Made by a program: the position numbers and the translations under genes. Below the pieces are notes generated by a model that made no database searches, was not told the origin of the DNA, and was given only the letters and a program-made list of their open reading frames with translations. This document shows, piece by piece, positions 1 to 7,894 of a stretch of 64,000 nucleotides of DNA; within the stretch, counting starts at the first letter, position 1; each line of letters begins with the position of its first letter. This DNA is from CAWIJJ01 sp963836405 (GTDB taxonomy: Bacteria; Acidobacteriota; Terriglobia; Bryobacterales; Bryobacteraceae), in assembly GCA_963836405.1 (NCBI GenBank), contig CAWIJL010000002.1, positions 124,001 through 188,000 on the forward strand, written 5' to 3'.

Positions 1-55
1 AGTTAATGGCGATGCCGGGGGAAATCGGAACGACGGAACCCAGACGGTGGCTCAT
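1..55 (-). CDS. Start of an unidentified protein running off the left edge
   Basis: On the minus strand an ATG at 55 opens a frame of 18 codons beginning MSHRLGSVVPISPGIAIN that continues past the window start. An AAAGGA stretch lies about ten bases upstream and could serve as a ribosome binding site. Too little protein is visible to recognise a family. The 178 bases between this start and the next gene hold no other convincing feature, only a small GC hairpin near 150-165. Confidence 0.3.
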   Translation of the reverse strand, partial: MSHRLGSVVPISPGIAIN

Positions 56-233
56 CGGCCAGTCCTTTCGTCCGCCTGGCTGCATAGCGCACCGGCGGTG
101 GTCGGATCAACACGGCAGGTGAGGGTTAGGTTTCACCCGCAAACCGCAGCGGGCAGATACCCGCTACGGTAGGTAGTGTTGGCAGCATATCGCAGCGTTT
201 CGCGTTTGGGAATGGGGTAGTACCGGATCGGGT

Positions 234-788
234 TCAGCGGCCGATGACGATGCCGACGCCCTTGGGTTGGACGTCCACCTTTTCGATGCGGTGGCTCAGG
301 TCGAAAGGCTGCCCGATGGCGGCGTCCGGATAGGCGGGATGGAGGAAGTTGCGAATCAGAAAATCGAGAGTGGCGCCATCGATCTGGAGAGTCGCAACCT
401 CCACCTTTTCGACGTCCACCGTCAATTGTCCGTTTCCGGACCGGATCCGCGCCGTGACCGATACCGGCCGCTCGCCCTCCAGCATTTTGGACAGGAGCCA
501 GCCCGGGTCGTAGCCCTGCGCCCGGCGGACTTTGCCGAAGTCCACCAGCGCGGTTCCCTTCACCAGGCCCGGAGAAAGCAACTCGAGTTGCGGGTTGCGT
601 ACGCCCTCGGGAAGGTCCGGCGTCACGTAGGCCACCACTTCCCGCGCGGAAAGTTCCACGCGAGTGCCGGCCTTCAGCCGGTCGGACTCGATCCGGGCGA
701 TCTTCTCCTTGGCCGAAGTGTAGTCGCTGACCGCTGCCAGGCTGGTGGCGGCGATGAGCATAATGGCCCAAACGGGACGGCGTTCCAC
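234..788 (-). CDS. Secreted or membrane-anchored protein of unknown function
   Basis: The frame can start at GTG 788, giving an N-terminus MERRPVWAIMLIAATSLAAV that looks like a signal sequence or anchor. A longer GTG start at 845 adds a non-hydrophobic leader and is less likely. ATG at 761 is another option. The rest (about 165 residues) alternates charged and hydrophobic residues, as in an extracytoplasmic lipid-binding or LmeA-like beta fold, but I cannot assign a family. It stands alone, convergent with nothing and divergent from the gene at 980. Confidence 0.55.
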   Translation of the reverse strand: MERRPVWAIMLIAATSLAAVSDYTSAKEKIARIESDRLKAGTRVELSAREVVAYVTPDLPEGVRNPQLELLSPGLVKGTALVDFGKVRRAQGYDPGWLLSKMLEGERPVSVTARIRSGNGQLTVDVEKVEVATLQIDGATLDFLIRNFLHPAYPDAAIGQPFDLSHRIEKVDVQPKGVGIVIGR

Positions 789-979
789 ATGGTCATAGAC
801 GGGCCGTGTGGGGGAATGGTTGCGGGCCTTAGGGGGAAACGACACAGTGGTGTGGCTGGGGGCCCAGCCCGTGCCGCGGGGTGAACCTTGGTGGCAGGAA
901 AACTCCCCTCTGGAATCAACGAGTTGAATCTTTTGATACTATTGGCGCGGCTCGTGCATTCGGAGTTTAGGAGTTTTTT

Positions 980-1534
980 ATGCCTGTTTCCGGCTTGTGG
1001 GTCGCGGTTGTTGTGGCGCTTGCGCTGGCGGCTGTGGTCGCGGTGCGGCTGATAATCACCTGGTCCAGGGTACGCGGGAAGCGGGTGGTCACGTGCCCGG
1101 AAACCCACCGGCCGGCGGGCGTCGCCGTGGATTCCGGCTACGCGGCCCTGACGGCCCTGGGCAGCCGGATGGATTTGCGGCTTTCGAGCTGCTCGCGGTG
1201 GCCCGAACGCGCGGGTTGCGGGCAGGATTGCCTGTCGCAGATTCGGAATTCGCCGGAAGACTGCCTGGTCCGGAATATTCTCGCGAAATGGTACCGGGCG
1301 AAGAAATGCGCTTCCTGCGGCGTTCCATTCGGAGAAATTCAGTGGGCTGGCGCGCAACCCGCCCTGATTCGAGCCGATAAGAGTTCTGTGGAGTGGACAG
1401 AAGTCGCTCCCGAGCTCCTGGACGAGACACTGCGGACCGCGCTGCCGGTTTGCTTCGCTTGCCATACGGCAAACAAGCTCGTTCACGACCATCCGGAACT
1501 GGTCGTCAATCGTTCCAGACCTGTTGAAAGGTGA
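980..1534 (+). CDS. Membrane-anchored cysteine-rich protein with a CxxCH motif
   Basis: A 184-residue protein with one N-terminal membrane segment (about residues 5-27) and a soluble tail. The tail carries several cysteines: CPETHRP near 39, a C-x3-C-x3-C run (CGQDC) near 81, CASC near 109 and CFACH near 157. CFACH matches the haem c attachment pattern CxxCH, but one such motif in a cysteine-rich protein could equally bind metal. An AGGAG site lies seven bases before ATG 980, so the start is well supported. The next gene begins just after the stop. Family not recognised. Confidence 0.65.
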   Translation: MPVSGLWVAVVVALALAAVVAVRLIITWSRVRGKRVVTCPETHRPAGVAVDSGYAALTALGSRMDLRLSSCSRWPERAGCGQDCLSQIRNSPEDCLVRNILAKWYRAKKCASCGVPFGEIQWAGAQPALIRADKSSVEWTEVAPELLDETLRTALPVCFACHTANKLVHDHPELVVNRSRPVER

Positions 1535-1550
1535 CGCTGTTTCTCTGTTC

Positions 1551-2165
1551 ATGCGAGTGCTCATGTGGTGCCTGTTGTTGGGCGTTATGCCTGCAACCGG
1601 CAGCGATCAGCCGGCCGAGGCCCCTGTAGTCCTGTACGAAAAGTTCGAAAAACAAGCGCCGGAGAGCGTGTTGCGCGCGATGCGCGCCGAACTTGCCGAA
1701 GTCATGGAGCCGCTTGGCTTCCGGTTCGAATGGCGCGAGTTAAAGGCCGCGGGCGGGTCGGATGTGGTCTCCGAGCTTGCCGTAATTACCTTTCGCGGCC
1801 GTTGCGACACCAACGGCATGATGTCGCGCTCGATCGTCCCCTCGGCGCTCGGCTGGACCCACATGAGCGACGGCGTCATCCTGCCGTTCAGTGAGGTGGA
1901 TTGCGACGGGGTGCGGGAATTCGTTCAGAGAGAACTGAGTCCGGAGCCAGCCAAATTGCGGGACGAGCTGTACGGCAAGGCGCTCGCGCGTATTCTGGCC
2001 CACGAACTGTATCACGTCTTCGCCAATACCACCCACCATGCGTCCTGTGGCGTAGCCAAAGCCGCGTACTCGGTGACCGACCTGCTGAGCCGCAACTTCC
2101 AGTTCGAAAAGCTGGAGCCCGGATTCCTCCGCAAATTGGCATCCCGGAACGTAAGCGCGCCGTAG
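1551..2165 (+). CDS. Secreted protein with a zinc metalloprotease motif (HELYH)
   Basis: ATG 1551 gives MRVLMWCLLLGVMPATG, a clear signal peptide. A TTG 27 bases upstream overlaps the preceding gene but adds only a polar extension. The mature part of about 190 residues contains HELYH (near residue 154 of the longer form), which fits the HExxH zinc-binding motif of gluzincin/metzincin-type proteases. Two cysteines (RCDTNG, VDCDG) and a late HHASC could form disulfides. No known protease family is recognised from the rest. It directly follows the cysteine-rich membrane protein, so the two are probably cotranscribed. Confidence 0.6.
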   Translation: MRVLMWCLLLGVMPATGSDQPAEAPVVLYEKFEKQAPESVLRAMRAELAEVMEPLGFRFEWRELKAAGGSDVVSELAVITFRGRCDTNGMMSRSIVPSALGWTHMSDGVILPFSEVDCDGVREFVQRELSPEPAKLRDELYGKALARILAHELYHVFANTTHHASCGVAKAAYSVTDLLSRNFQFEKLEPGFLRKLASRNVSAP

Positions 2166-2210
2166 CCGCGCATTGCGCCGAACGCGGAGCAACCCTCGAC
2201 TGCGCAGCGG

Positions 2211-2999
2211 TCAGCGCCGTGCCCGGGCGCCCGTTACCCGCAAGGTCCGGACGGCTATGCGGGGTGCGATGGCCCGTGCCTGACGGTGCAGGCGATTCCT
2301 CCGCCGCTGCGTGGCGCGATGGCGCGCACGGAAAGATGGATGTGGCCTGGCAGGACTCGGGGTAGGGGCGGCGACAGCATCGGGAACCACGGCGGAAGGG
2401 GCTGGCGCGGGAACGTCCGGCGGGGCGGCGGCGGACGGGAGCGCGGGGGGGACGGTGGCGGCTCCGAACTGCGCATCGGGCGGGAGGCCGGAGGAGGGGT
2501 CGAAGTGTCCGGATTTGGGATTGGGTTCGTTTGGCACTTTCGCTGTTCGGAGCAAAAGCAGGGTGCGGAGGGAGCGCTGATAAATGTTGTGGAGGCGGGT
2601 TTCGTAGCGGTGCGCGAGGCGGAGCGTGTCGCCTGAGGCGAGCTGGTTGAAAGCGCCGGTGAAGCGGTCGAGCGTGTCCGGGATGGTGCGGAGCTCGTCG
2701 GCCTGATTCTGCCAGAGGCGGGTTTCGACGGCCCAGTTCCGGTGCAGGCGCCAGTAGGCGGCGGCCATTTCCTCGACGAGAGCGTACTCGACACCGTCGG
2801 CGGGCTGGAGGCGATCGAGGTGCTGGTTGAAGACGGCCTGGAAGTTTTCGGCCGATTCGCCCTCGAGGAGGAGGCAACCGGCGAGCAGGCCGTGGCGGAC
2901 CGCGTTGCGGGAGGAATTCTTTTTGCCGTGGGGAGTGACGGGTCCCCGGGAGCGGGCGCCGTTGGCGCGGGAGGATTCGATGCGACGTGAAGAAGACAT
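2211..2999 (-). CDS. Hypothetical protein of the 'SRGPxTPxGKxxSSRNAxRHGL' type
   Basis: The N-terminal 60 residues carry the phrases SRGPVTPHGKKNSSRNAVRHG and LLEGESAENF. I remember these from many hypothetical proteins of Acidobacteria and other soil bacteria. A predicted helical middle (residues 60-150) is followed by a low-complexity Pro/Ala/Arg tail from about residue 165. That tail may not be real protein if the frame is shifted there. The gene is divergent from the terminase ATPase gene at 3264. A DNA-binding or terminase-small-subunit role would be tempting but is only inference. Confidence 0.5.
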   Translation of the reverse strand: MSSSRRIESSRANGARSRGPVTPHGKKNSSRNAVRHGLLAGCLLLEGESAENFQAVFNQHLDRLQPADGVEYALVEEMAAAYWRLHRNWAVETRLWQNQADELRTIPDTLDRFTGAFNQLASGDTLRLAHRYETRLHNIYQRSLRTLLLLRTAKVPNEPNPKSGHFDPSSGLPPDAQFGAATVPPALPSAAAPPDVPAPAPSAVVPDAVAAPTPSPARPHPSFRARHRATQRRRNRLHRQARAIAPRIAVRTLRVTGARARR

Positions 3000-3263
3000 A
3001 AGTTACCGGAATTGAGAGTAACATACGAGTCAATAGGAATAAGACGTAAGTAATTGAAGATACAGGGCAGATAGTAGTGAACCGGCTGCGGGACGGCGGG
3101 CATGCCGGAGGGGGGCGAGGCACGCAGCGGTCACAGGCATTCGGAGAATATTTTCGAAACCGGCAAAGCCTTGAACAGCAGCGGCTTAACGGAATTCAGG
3201 CAGTGTCCTATTGAGGAGTTAAAGGTCTTTTTTTAAGTTCCCCCGCGATAGAGTGGGAGCAGG

Positions 3264-4058
3264 ATGTGGAACTTCAGGTTGTGCGGGGGTCCTGCGGGTC
3301 AAGCGGGGGAACCGGGAGGCCGGACGGAGGATCCGGCGGAGTGGGTAAGAGAGAGGCTGGGATTCGAAGCGGACGACTTACAGGCGAGCGTGCTGCGGAG
3401 CACGAGCCGGAGGGGGCTGTTGAATTGCAGCCGGCAGTGGGGCAAGTCGACGGTAACCGCGGCGAAAGCCATATACGAAGCGGCACATGCGGCGGAGAGC
3501 CTGACGCTGGTGGTGAGTCCGAGCGCGAGGCAGAGCGGCGAGTTTCTGCGCAAGGCGGCGGGATTTGCGCGAAAGCTGGGCGCGGACGCGCGGGGGGACG
3601 GGACGAACGCGATGTCGATCGTGCTGCCGAACGGGTCGCGGATTGTTGGGCTGCCGGGCAAGGAGGCGACGGTACGGGGCTTTTCGGCGGTGCGGCTGCT
3701 GCTGATCGACGAAGCGGCGCGGGTGAGGGACGACATGTACCTGGCGCTGCGGCCGATGCTGGCGGCGAGCGACGGATCCTTATGGCTGATGAGCACGCCA
3801 TGGGGCAGGCAGGGCTTTTTCTACGAAGCGTGGGAGCACGGGGGAGCGGAGTGGGCGCGGTTCCGCGCGCCGGCGACGGACTGCGCGCGCATTCCGGGCG
3901 AGTTTCTGGAGCAGGAACGGGCGGCGATGGGGGAGCGCACGTTTCGACAGGAGTACCTGTGCGAGTTTGCGGCCTCGGCGAGCGGGGTATTCGACATGGA
4001 CCTGGTGGCGCGGGCGTTCACGGACGATTTTGAACCGCTGAAGCTGCGGCGGGCATGA
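3264..4058 (+). CDS. Phage-type terminase large subunit, ATPase half
   Basis: A 264-residue protein matching the N-terminal ATPase of phage terminase large subunits, the motor that packages DNA into capsids. Walker A is SRQWGKST near residue 57, Walker B with catalytic acid is LLLIDEAA near 147, and a coupling-type motif STPWG follows near 177. Usual TerL proteins have ATPase and nuclease in one chain of 450-500 residues. Here the chain ends after the ATPase, and the nuclease is a separate gene overlapping by four bases (ATGA). No portal, capsid or tail gene is nearby, so this is an orphan terminase. The 260-base gap before it would hold the divergent promoters. Confidence 0.75.
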   Translation: MWNFRLCGGPAGQAGEPGGRTEDPAEWVRERLGFEADDLQASVLRSTSRRGLLNCSRQWGKSTVTAAKAIYEAAHAAESLTLVVSPSARQSGEFLRKAAGFARKLGADARGDGTNAMSIVLPNGSRIVGLPGKEATVRGFSAVRLLLIDEAARVRDDMYLALRPMLAASDGSLWLMSTPWGRQGFFYEAWEHGGAEWARFRAPATDCARIPGEFLEQERAAMGERTFRQEYLCEFAASASGVFDMDLVARAFTDDFEPLKLRRA

Positions 4059-4726
4059 TGGAGCAATCGTTCGTGGGAGTGGACCTGGGGCAGAGCCAGG
4101 ACTTCACGGCGGTGGCGGTGGTGGAACGCGGGGAGTGGCGCGGCGCGTGGGACGCGGGGGCGTGGGCGCACCGGAAAGAGACGGGGCTGCGGCTGCGACA
4201 TCTGGAGCGGGTGGAACTGGGGACGCCGTATCCGGACGTAGTGGCGCAGGTGGCGGAAGTGACGCGGGACCTGGCGGCGGCGGGGCGGTGCCAACTGGTG
4301 GTGGACGGGACGGGCGTGGGGCGTCCGGTGGTAGACATGCTGCGGCGGGCGGACACGCGATGCCGGATGCTGCCGGTACTGGTGACGGCGGGGGAGCGGG
4401 AGCGCTGGGAGGGGGGCTACTGGCGGGTGCCGAAGCGGGACCTGATGGTGGGATTGCAGGTGCTGTTCCAAAAAGGCGAGTTACAGATTGCGCGCGGCCT
4501 GCCGATGGGCGGAGCGCTGATCGAGGAGATGACGGCGATGCAGGTGCAGCAGACGCCGTACGGCCGGGAGCAGTTCGGCGCGTGGCGGGAAGGGACGCAC
4601 GACGACCTGGTGTTTGCGGTGGCGCTGGCGTGCTGGGGGGCGAAGAAGATGTATCCGGGGGCGCGCGCGGACTGGTGGCGGTGGAACCGGGAATCGGAGC
4701 TGGGGAAGATGCTGCTGGGGATGTGA
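4055..4726 (+). CDS. Phage-type terminase large subunit, RNase H-like nuclease half
   Basis: This 223-residue protein is the C-terminal nuclease half of a terminase. It starts at ATG 4055 inside the stop of the ATPase gene, suggesting translational coupling. Candidate catalytic acids lie in GVDLGQSQDF near residue 8, VVDGTGVGRP near 87 and THDDLVFAVAL near 186. Those positions match the three acidic motifs of the RNase H fold. The N-terminal and C-terminal parts together total about 487 residues, a normal TerL length, so the split is at the domain boundary. The final 126 bases of the gene recur twice downstream as partial copies. Confidence 0.75.
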   Translation: MMEQSFVGVDLGQSQDFTAVAVVERGEWRGAWDAGAWAHRKETGLRLRHLERVELGTPYPDVVAQVAEVTRDLAAAGRCQLVVDGTGVGRPVVDMLRRADTRCRMLPVLVTAGERERWEGGYWRVPKRDLMVGLQVLFQKGELQIARGLPMGGALIEEMTAMQVQQTPYGREQFGAWREGTHDDLVFAVALACWGAKKMYPGARADWWRWNRESELGKMLLGM

Positions 4727-4732
4727 GGGGGG
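4601..4732 (+). repeat. Repeat copy A: 3' end of the terminase nuclease gene
   Basis: This is the resident copy of a direct repeat, spanning the last codons, stop and a few following bases (TGAGGGGGG) of the nuclease gene. Two further copies lie at about 6980-7097 and 7895-8026 in the same orientation. Copy C has the same length and differs at roughly ten positions by eye. Repeats of a gene 3' end in the same orientation are what integration of mobile DNA at that site can leave. Confidence 0.8.
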
Positions 4733-4959
4733 CGGGCGATACTGTGGGACATTGCCGGGCGTCAGGGGGTTTGCGATGAGCAACCCGTCACGGCGACGAG
4801 ACATCTTGCCGAAGGCAGTTCGGATTCGGCCCGGATTCGTGCCGCCGTGCGCCGGACCATGGGGGAACCGCCGGCCAAGGGAGGCATCCTTCGCGCCTTG
4901 CGCCGGATGCCAGCTGCGGCCTGGAAGAGAAGCATGGCGGCTAATTCCGAAAGGGTGCC

Positions 4960-5321
4960 TCACCTTCTCCGAGCACTCACCATCTGAATGCCGCCGGCCG
5001 TGATAATGCTGACGTGTCCGGCCCACGTTGTGTCAGCTTCGCCAAACGCCCGCACAAGCGGTGCAAGGCTGCCGGGGGTTGCGGAGTGGATTCGGAAGAG
5101 AACGACCCCGGATTGTTCCAGCGGGGTCCGACGCTGAACGGCAATCTGCCGGAAGTCCTTGTCGAGCGTCAACACGATGCGCGATGGGCCTCCGCCAGAT
5201 CCAAGAGGGCGACGTCAGCTATTCCGGGGAGATCGGTACGGGCCCACAGAACGTCGTGGCCGCCAGTTCGGAGCGCCTCGACGATCGGCTTCGGGAAGTT
5301 CTCATCGGCGAGGAGGCGCAT
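4960..5321 (-). pseudogene. DUF5615 PIN-like toxin, broken by a 2-base insertion
   Basis: Read from ATG 5321 the frame gives MRLLADENFPKPIVEALRTG and later LPGIADVALLDLAEAHR. After that an extra GC dinucleotide (near 5179-5183) throws it into a stop. In the shifted frame the protein resumes as IVLTLDKDFRQIAVQ to the normal C-terminus at 4960. The pieces together give a full DUF5615 toxin of about 120 residues, a family of PIN-like nucleases usually paired with DUF433 antitoxins. The ATG directly abuts the stop of the upstream DUF433 antitoxin, as expected of an operon. The toxin is inactive unless frameshifting occurs. Confidence 0.8.
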
Positions 5322-5414
5322 CTACGCTGGAATCGGGAACGCCTTGTATTGGTGGGCGAGATAGCTGGCGTATGACAGACTGGCGAGGATGTCCTCTCGC
5401 GTCAGGCCAGGGTA
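5322..5414 (-). pseudogene. DUF433 antitoxin, C-terminal half (split by the IS630 element)
   Basis: The frame reading into this segment from the right ends in YPGLTREDILASLSYASYLA, the characteristic C-terminal helix pair of DUF433 antitoxins, and stops immediately before the DUF5615 toxin start. The upstream half of the gene lies on the far side of the IS element at 6833-6930. Joining the two at the duplicated TA restores ...ESDILTNY-PGLTREDIL in frame. The antitoxin is therefore interrupted, not merely truncated. Confidence 0.8.
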
Positions 5415-6832
5415 GGTCTTAGACCGCCTGAAGAAGTGCGTTATCTGACAGATCACTCCCGATAGGACGCTCTTCAGGTGATTAGCGAACAAGAATTCGG
5501 ACGTACACCCTTGCCGTCGCCCAGTTCTGGGCGAGCCCGACGTGTTGGCTTGTTCGGACATCGGCGTTGGAGCGGTTTCCGACGCAACTCCGCCGCGGAT
5601 TTGGTTCTTCGACTCGAAGGGGAACTGCCCGGCGTACTATCGCGGGCGGTGCCGCGGCGGCTTTTCGTAGTGGAAGGTCTTTCGGGCCTTGCGGCGTGTG
5701 AACCGCCAGTTGATGGTCGTTCGCTGCCGATTGGCTTCGCGGTTCCAGGCTCTGGTCTCCCGCTGCAATAGGCGCAGCTCCGGAATTCTTCGGCTGCCCA
5801 GGCATTGCCGGGAGAACATACTGAGCTCGATCTCCGCCTGGTCAAGCCAACTGCCATGTTTGGGAGTGTAGTGGATCGTGAATCGGTCCCAAATCTCGCC
5901 GCCGATCTCGGCGCCGTACAGATCCGTTAACGACTTGCGGCAGTGAATGTTCAAGTTGTCCATCACCAAGTGGATCGTCTCGGCTTCCGGATACGCCAGG
6001 GCCAGGCGGTAGACGACTTGGGCGAACTGAAACGCCGAACGATCCGGGGTGGCCGTGGTGAAGTGCCGGCCCGCTTTCGGTTCCACCACCCCAAATACAT
6101 TCGCAGTCCCGCATCGTCCGTACTCGTTGTCCCGTTTGGCCACCGCACCCGGCTTGGCGGGAATCGGCGCTCGCACGTCGGCGTGCAGAGAGATCGGCTT
6201 CTCGTCCAGGCAAACCACCGGTTCGGCCGGATTATAGGGCTTCTCGTACACCGCCAACACGTCTTCCATCTTTGCGATGTAGTCGGCGTTCAGTTCGGCC
6301 ACGCACCACATTTTTTTCCCGCCACGGCTTCAAGTCGTGGCTTTCGAGCAGGACGCGAATAGTCTCCCGACCAACGCGGGGGACCAACTTACGCTTGACG
6401 GCCTCTTGAACGATGAGACGTACCGTCCAACGAGCCCGGCCTTGCGGCGGATCACTGCACACCATTGCGATAATCCGCTGCTTCTGGGAGGGATCAAGAA
6501 CTTGCTTGGCCCCAGGCCGCTGCTTCTCGTACAGCGCCAAGTCCAGGCCACCGTCGTTGTAGCGATGGGCAATCTCGCGGATCGCCTTCGCGGTTAAGGG
6601 AACCGTCTCCGCAACGTGGGGTGCCGTGACCTGACCGGCCAGCAGCCGCAGAGCCAGCGCCCGGAGAACCACGCGCACTTGCTGCACTCCACCTCGTAAT
6701 AACTGTCCGAGTTCGTCGAGATCCTTGGCCTTGACATGGATTGGGACAGGGCGACGCGCCATGCCTCAAGTATGCACCAGAACATTTCCAGATGGAAGTG
6801 TTTTATAGAACTTCTTCAGACGGTCTAAGACG
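5415..6832 (-). mobile_element. IS630-family insertion sequence with TA target duplication
   Basis: The element of 1418 bp is bounded by inverted repeats. The left end begins GGTCTTAGACCGCCTGAAG and the right end read inward begins CGTCTTAGACCGTCTGAAG, with only two differences over the first 22 bases. It is flanked by TA at 5413-5414 and TA at 6833-6834, the target duplication typical of the IS630/mariner group. It contains one transposase region in two frames. The insertion lies inside a DUF433 antitoxin gene, whose reading frame is restored by precise removal. Confidence 0.9.
5637..6762 (-). CDS. IS630-family transposase in two overlapping frames
   Basis: The upstream part (6762 to about 6310) holds the helix-turn-helix region: ending ...LKPWREK. 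The downstream part (about 6311 to 5637) holds the DDE catalytic domain: CLDEKP, VMDNLNIH and DQAEIELS carry the D, D and E. The two are joined at a run of seven A (plus-strand T7, 6311-6317). The downstream frame is reached if one A is skipped, giving the family-like junction WREKMWCVAELN. This can be a programmed slip or +1 frameshift, or a simple inactivating insertion. The element's ends look intact, which slightly favours a recent or active element. Confidence 0.8.
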
Positions 6833-6930
6833 TAGTTGGTGAGAATGTCGCTCTCCGATTGGCCGGCTGCCAGAAGCTCGATGGATTTTCGGGATTGCCG
6901 CAAAACCTGGGAGGCCTCACGCCGGCGGGA
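6833..6930 (-). pseudogene. DUF433 antitoxin, N-terminal half (split by the IS630 element)
   Basis: On the minus strand the segment encodes SIELLAAGQSESDILTNY, the core of a DUF433 antitoxin, running straight into the TA target site and the IS end. The residues further upstream no longer match the usual PCIRGTRI region cleanly, so the first part is degenerate or frameshifted. No good start codon was identified. It abuts repeat copy B of the terminase 3' end. Confidence 0.6.
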
Positions 6931-6979
6931 GGGCAGTTGCCGGCGCCACCGTGTTGAACGTCGCCCGGTTCAGTTTTGC

Positions 6980-7097
6980 CGGTGTTTCCGGCTCCGGCGT
7001 CCTGGGGCGAAGAAGATGTATTCGGGGCCCGCGCGGAATGGTGGGGAGGGAACCGGGAATGGGAGTTGGGGAAAATGCTGCTGGGGATGTGAGGGGA
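6980..7097 (+). repeat. Repeat copy B: degenerate 3' end of the terminase nuclease gene
   Basis: The segment resembles the terminase nuclease 3' end, with the shared block GGCGAAGAAGATGTATTC and the terminal GCTGCTGGGGATGTGAGGGG. It carries several substitutions and at least one indel, so only its end reads in frame as ELGKMLLGM and stop. It separates the first (minus-strand) DUF433/DUF5615 pair from the second (plus-strand) pair. Confidence 0.75.
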
Positions 7098-7173
7098 TTT
7101 GCGGTCAGCGCGCGATGTTTGACGGGAGCGGCGCGTCTACGTGAATTCGGCACCGGCGTCGAAATGTATCAGA

Positions 7174-7413
7174 ATGGAAAAGATGCAGCGCTTCGATCGC
7201 ATAACATGGAACCCAAACCAGATGAACGGCCAGCCTTGCATCCGTGGGATGAGGCTGACGGTGCGCCGGGTGTTGGAAGCCGTGGCGATCTATCCGAACC
7301 GCGACGACCTGTTCCGCAACTATCCTGAGCTCGAGCCGGACGATGTTGGACAGGCGCTCGCATTTGCAGCCGCGAATCTGGAAGACCACGCGGCAGAAAC
7401 CAACGCCGCCTGA
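7174..7413 (+). CDS. DUF433 antitoxin
   Basis: About 79 residues from ATG 7174 (MEKMQRFDRITWNPNQ), with an alternative ATG at 7183. The block NGQPCIRGMRLTVRRVLEAV followed by YPELEPDDVGQALAFAAANL is the standard DUF433 pattern: a short strand, then a helix-turn-helix-like C-terminal half. DUF433 proteins usually neutralise and repress the neighbouring DUF5615 toxin. The toxin gene starts 11 bases after this stop. The antitoxin looks complete, unlike its partner. Confidence 0.75.
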   Translation: MEKMQRFDRITWNPNQMNGQPCIRGMRLTVRRVLEAVAIYPNRDDLFRNYPELEPDDVGQALAFAAANLEDHAAETNAA

Positions 7414-7424
7414 CCGGAGCTGCC

Positions 7425-7799
7425 ATGCGGCTGGTCCTGGATCAGGGCGTTCCGCGAGACGCCGCCGCTGGCCTTCGGGGTCGCGGATACGACTGCCTGC
7501 ACGCCGGCGAAGCTGGATTGAGTAAGGCCACCGACGAGGAGATACTCGCGTTCTCGCTCGCAAACAGTGGTGTTGTCGTAACCCTTGACGCGGACTTCCA
7601 CACGATTCTCGCAGTTACCCGAGCCAAGGGGCCGTCAGTAATCCGCCTGCGATTGTAGGCTTCAGGCGCCGCCCAGGTTGTCGAACTGGTTCAACGCGCC
7701 GCCACAGGCTTCGAAGCCGATTTGAAGAGCGGATCGCCTGTTACAGTCAAGGCGTACAAGACGACATGCCACCGGCTACCGATCGGAGGCTCGGCTTAG
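7425..7799 (+). pseudogene. DUF5615 PIN-like toxin with an in-frame amber stop
   Basis: From ATG 7425 the frame gives MRLVLDQGVPRDAAAGLRG, then VVVTLDADFHTILA and GPSVIRLRL. It meets TAG at 7656-7658 after 77 codons. The same frame continues without interruption for 46 more codons (ASGAAQVVELVQRAATGFEA to CHRLPIGG) to a second TAG at 7797. Those extra residues match the C-terminal part expected of DUF5615, and total length (about 124) is normal. The amber codon therefore truncates an otherwise complete toxin. The N-terminal acid in LVLDQGVP and the central TLDADF are the usual active-site region. Confidence 0.75.
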
Positions 7800-7894
7800 C
7801 GACGTCCCAAGCGCGTGTGTGGGAGTGATCGTCGTCTATCCTTACCTCATCTGCATTGAAGGGCTGGGCAGCGCAATTCTGCGCAGAAGCTTGC

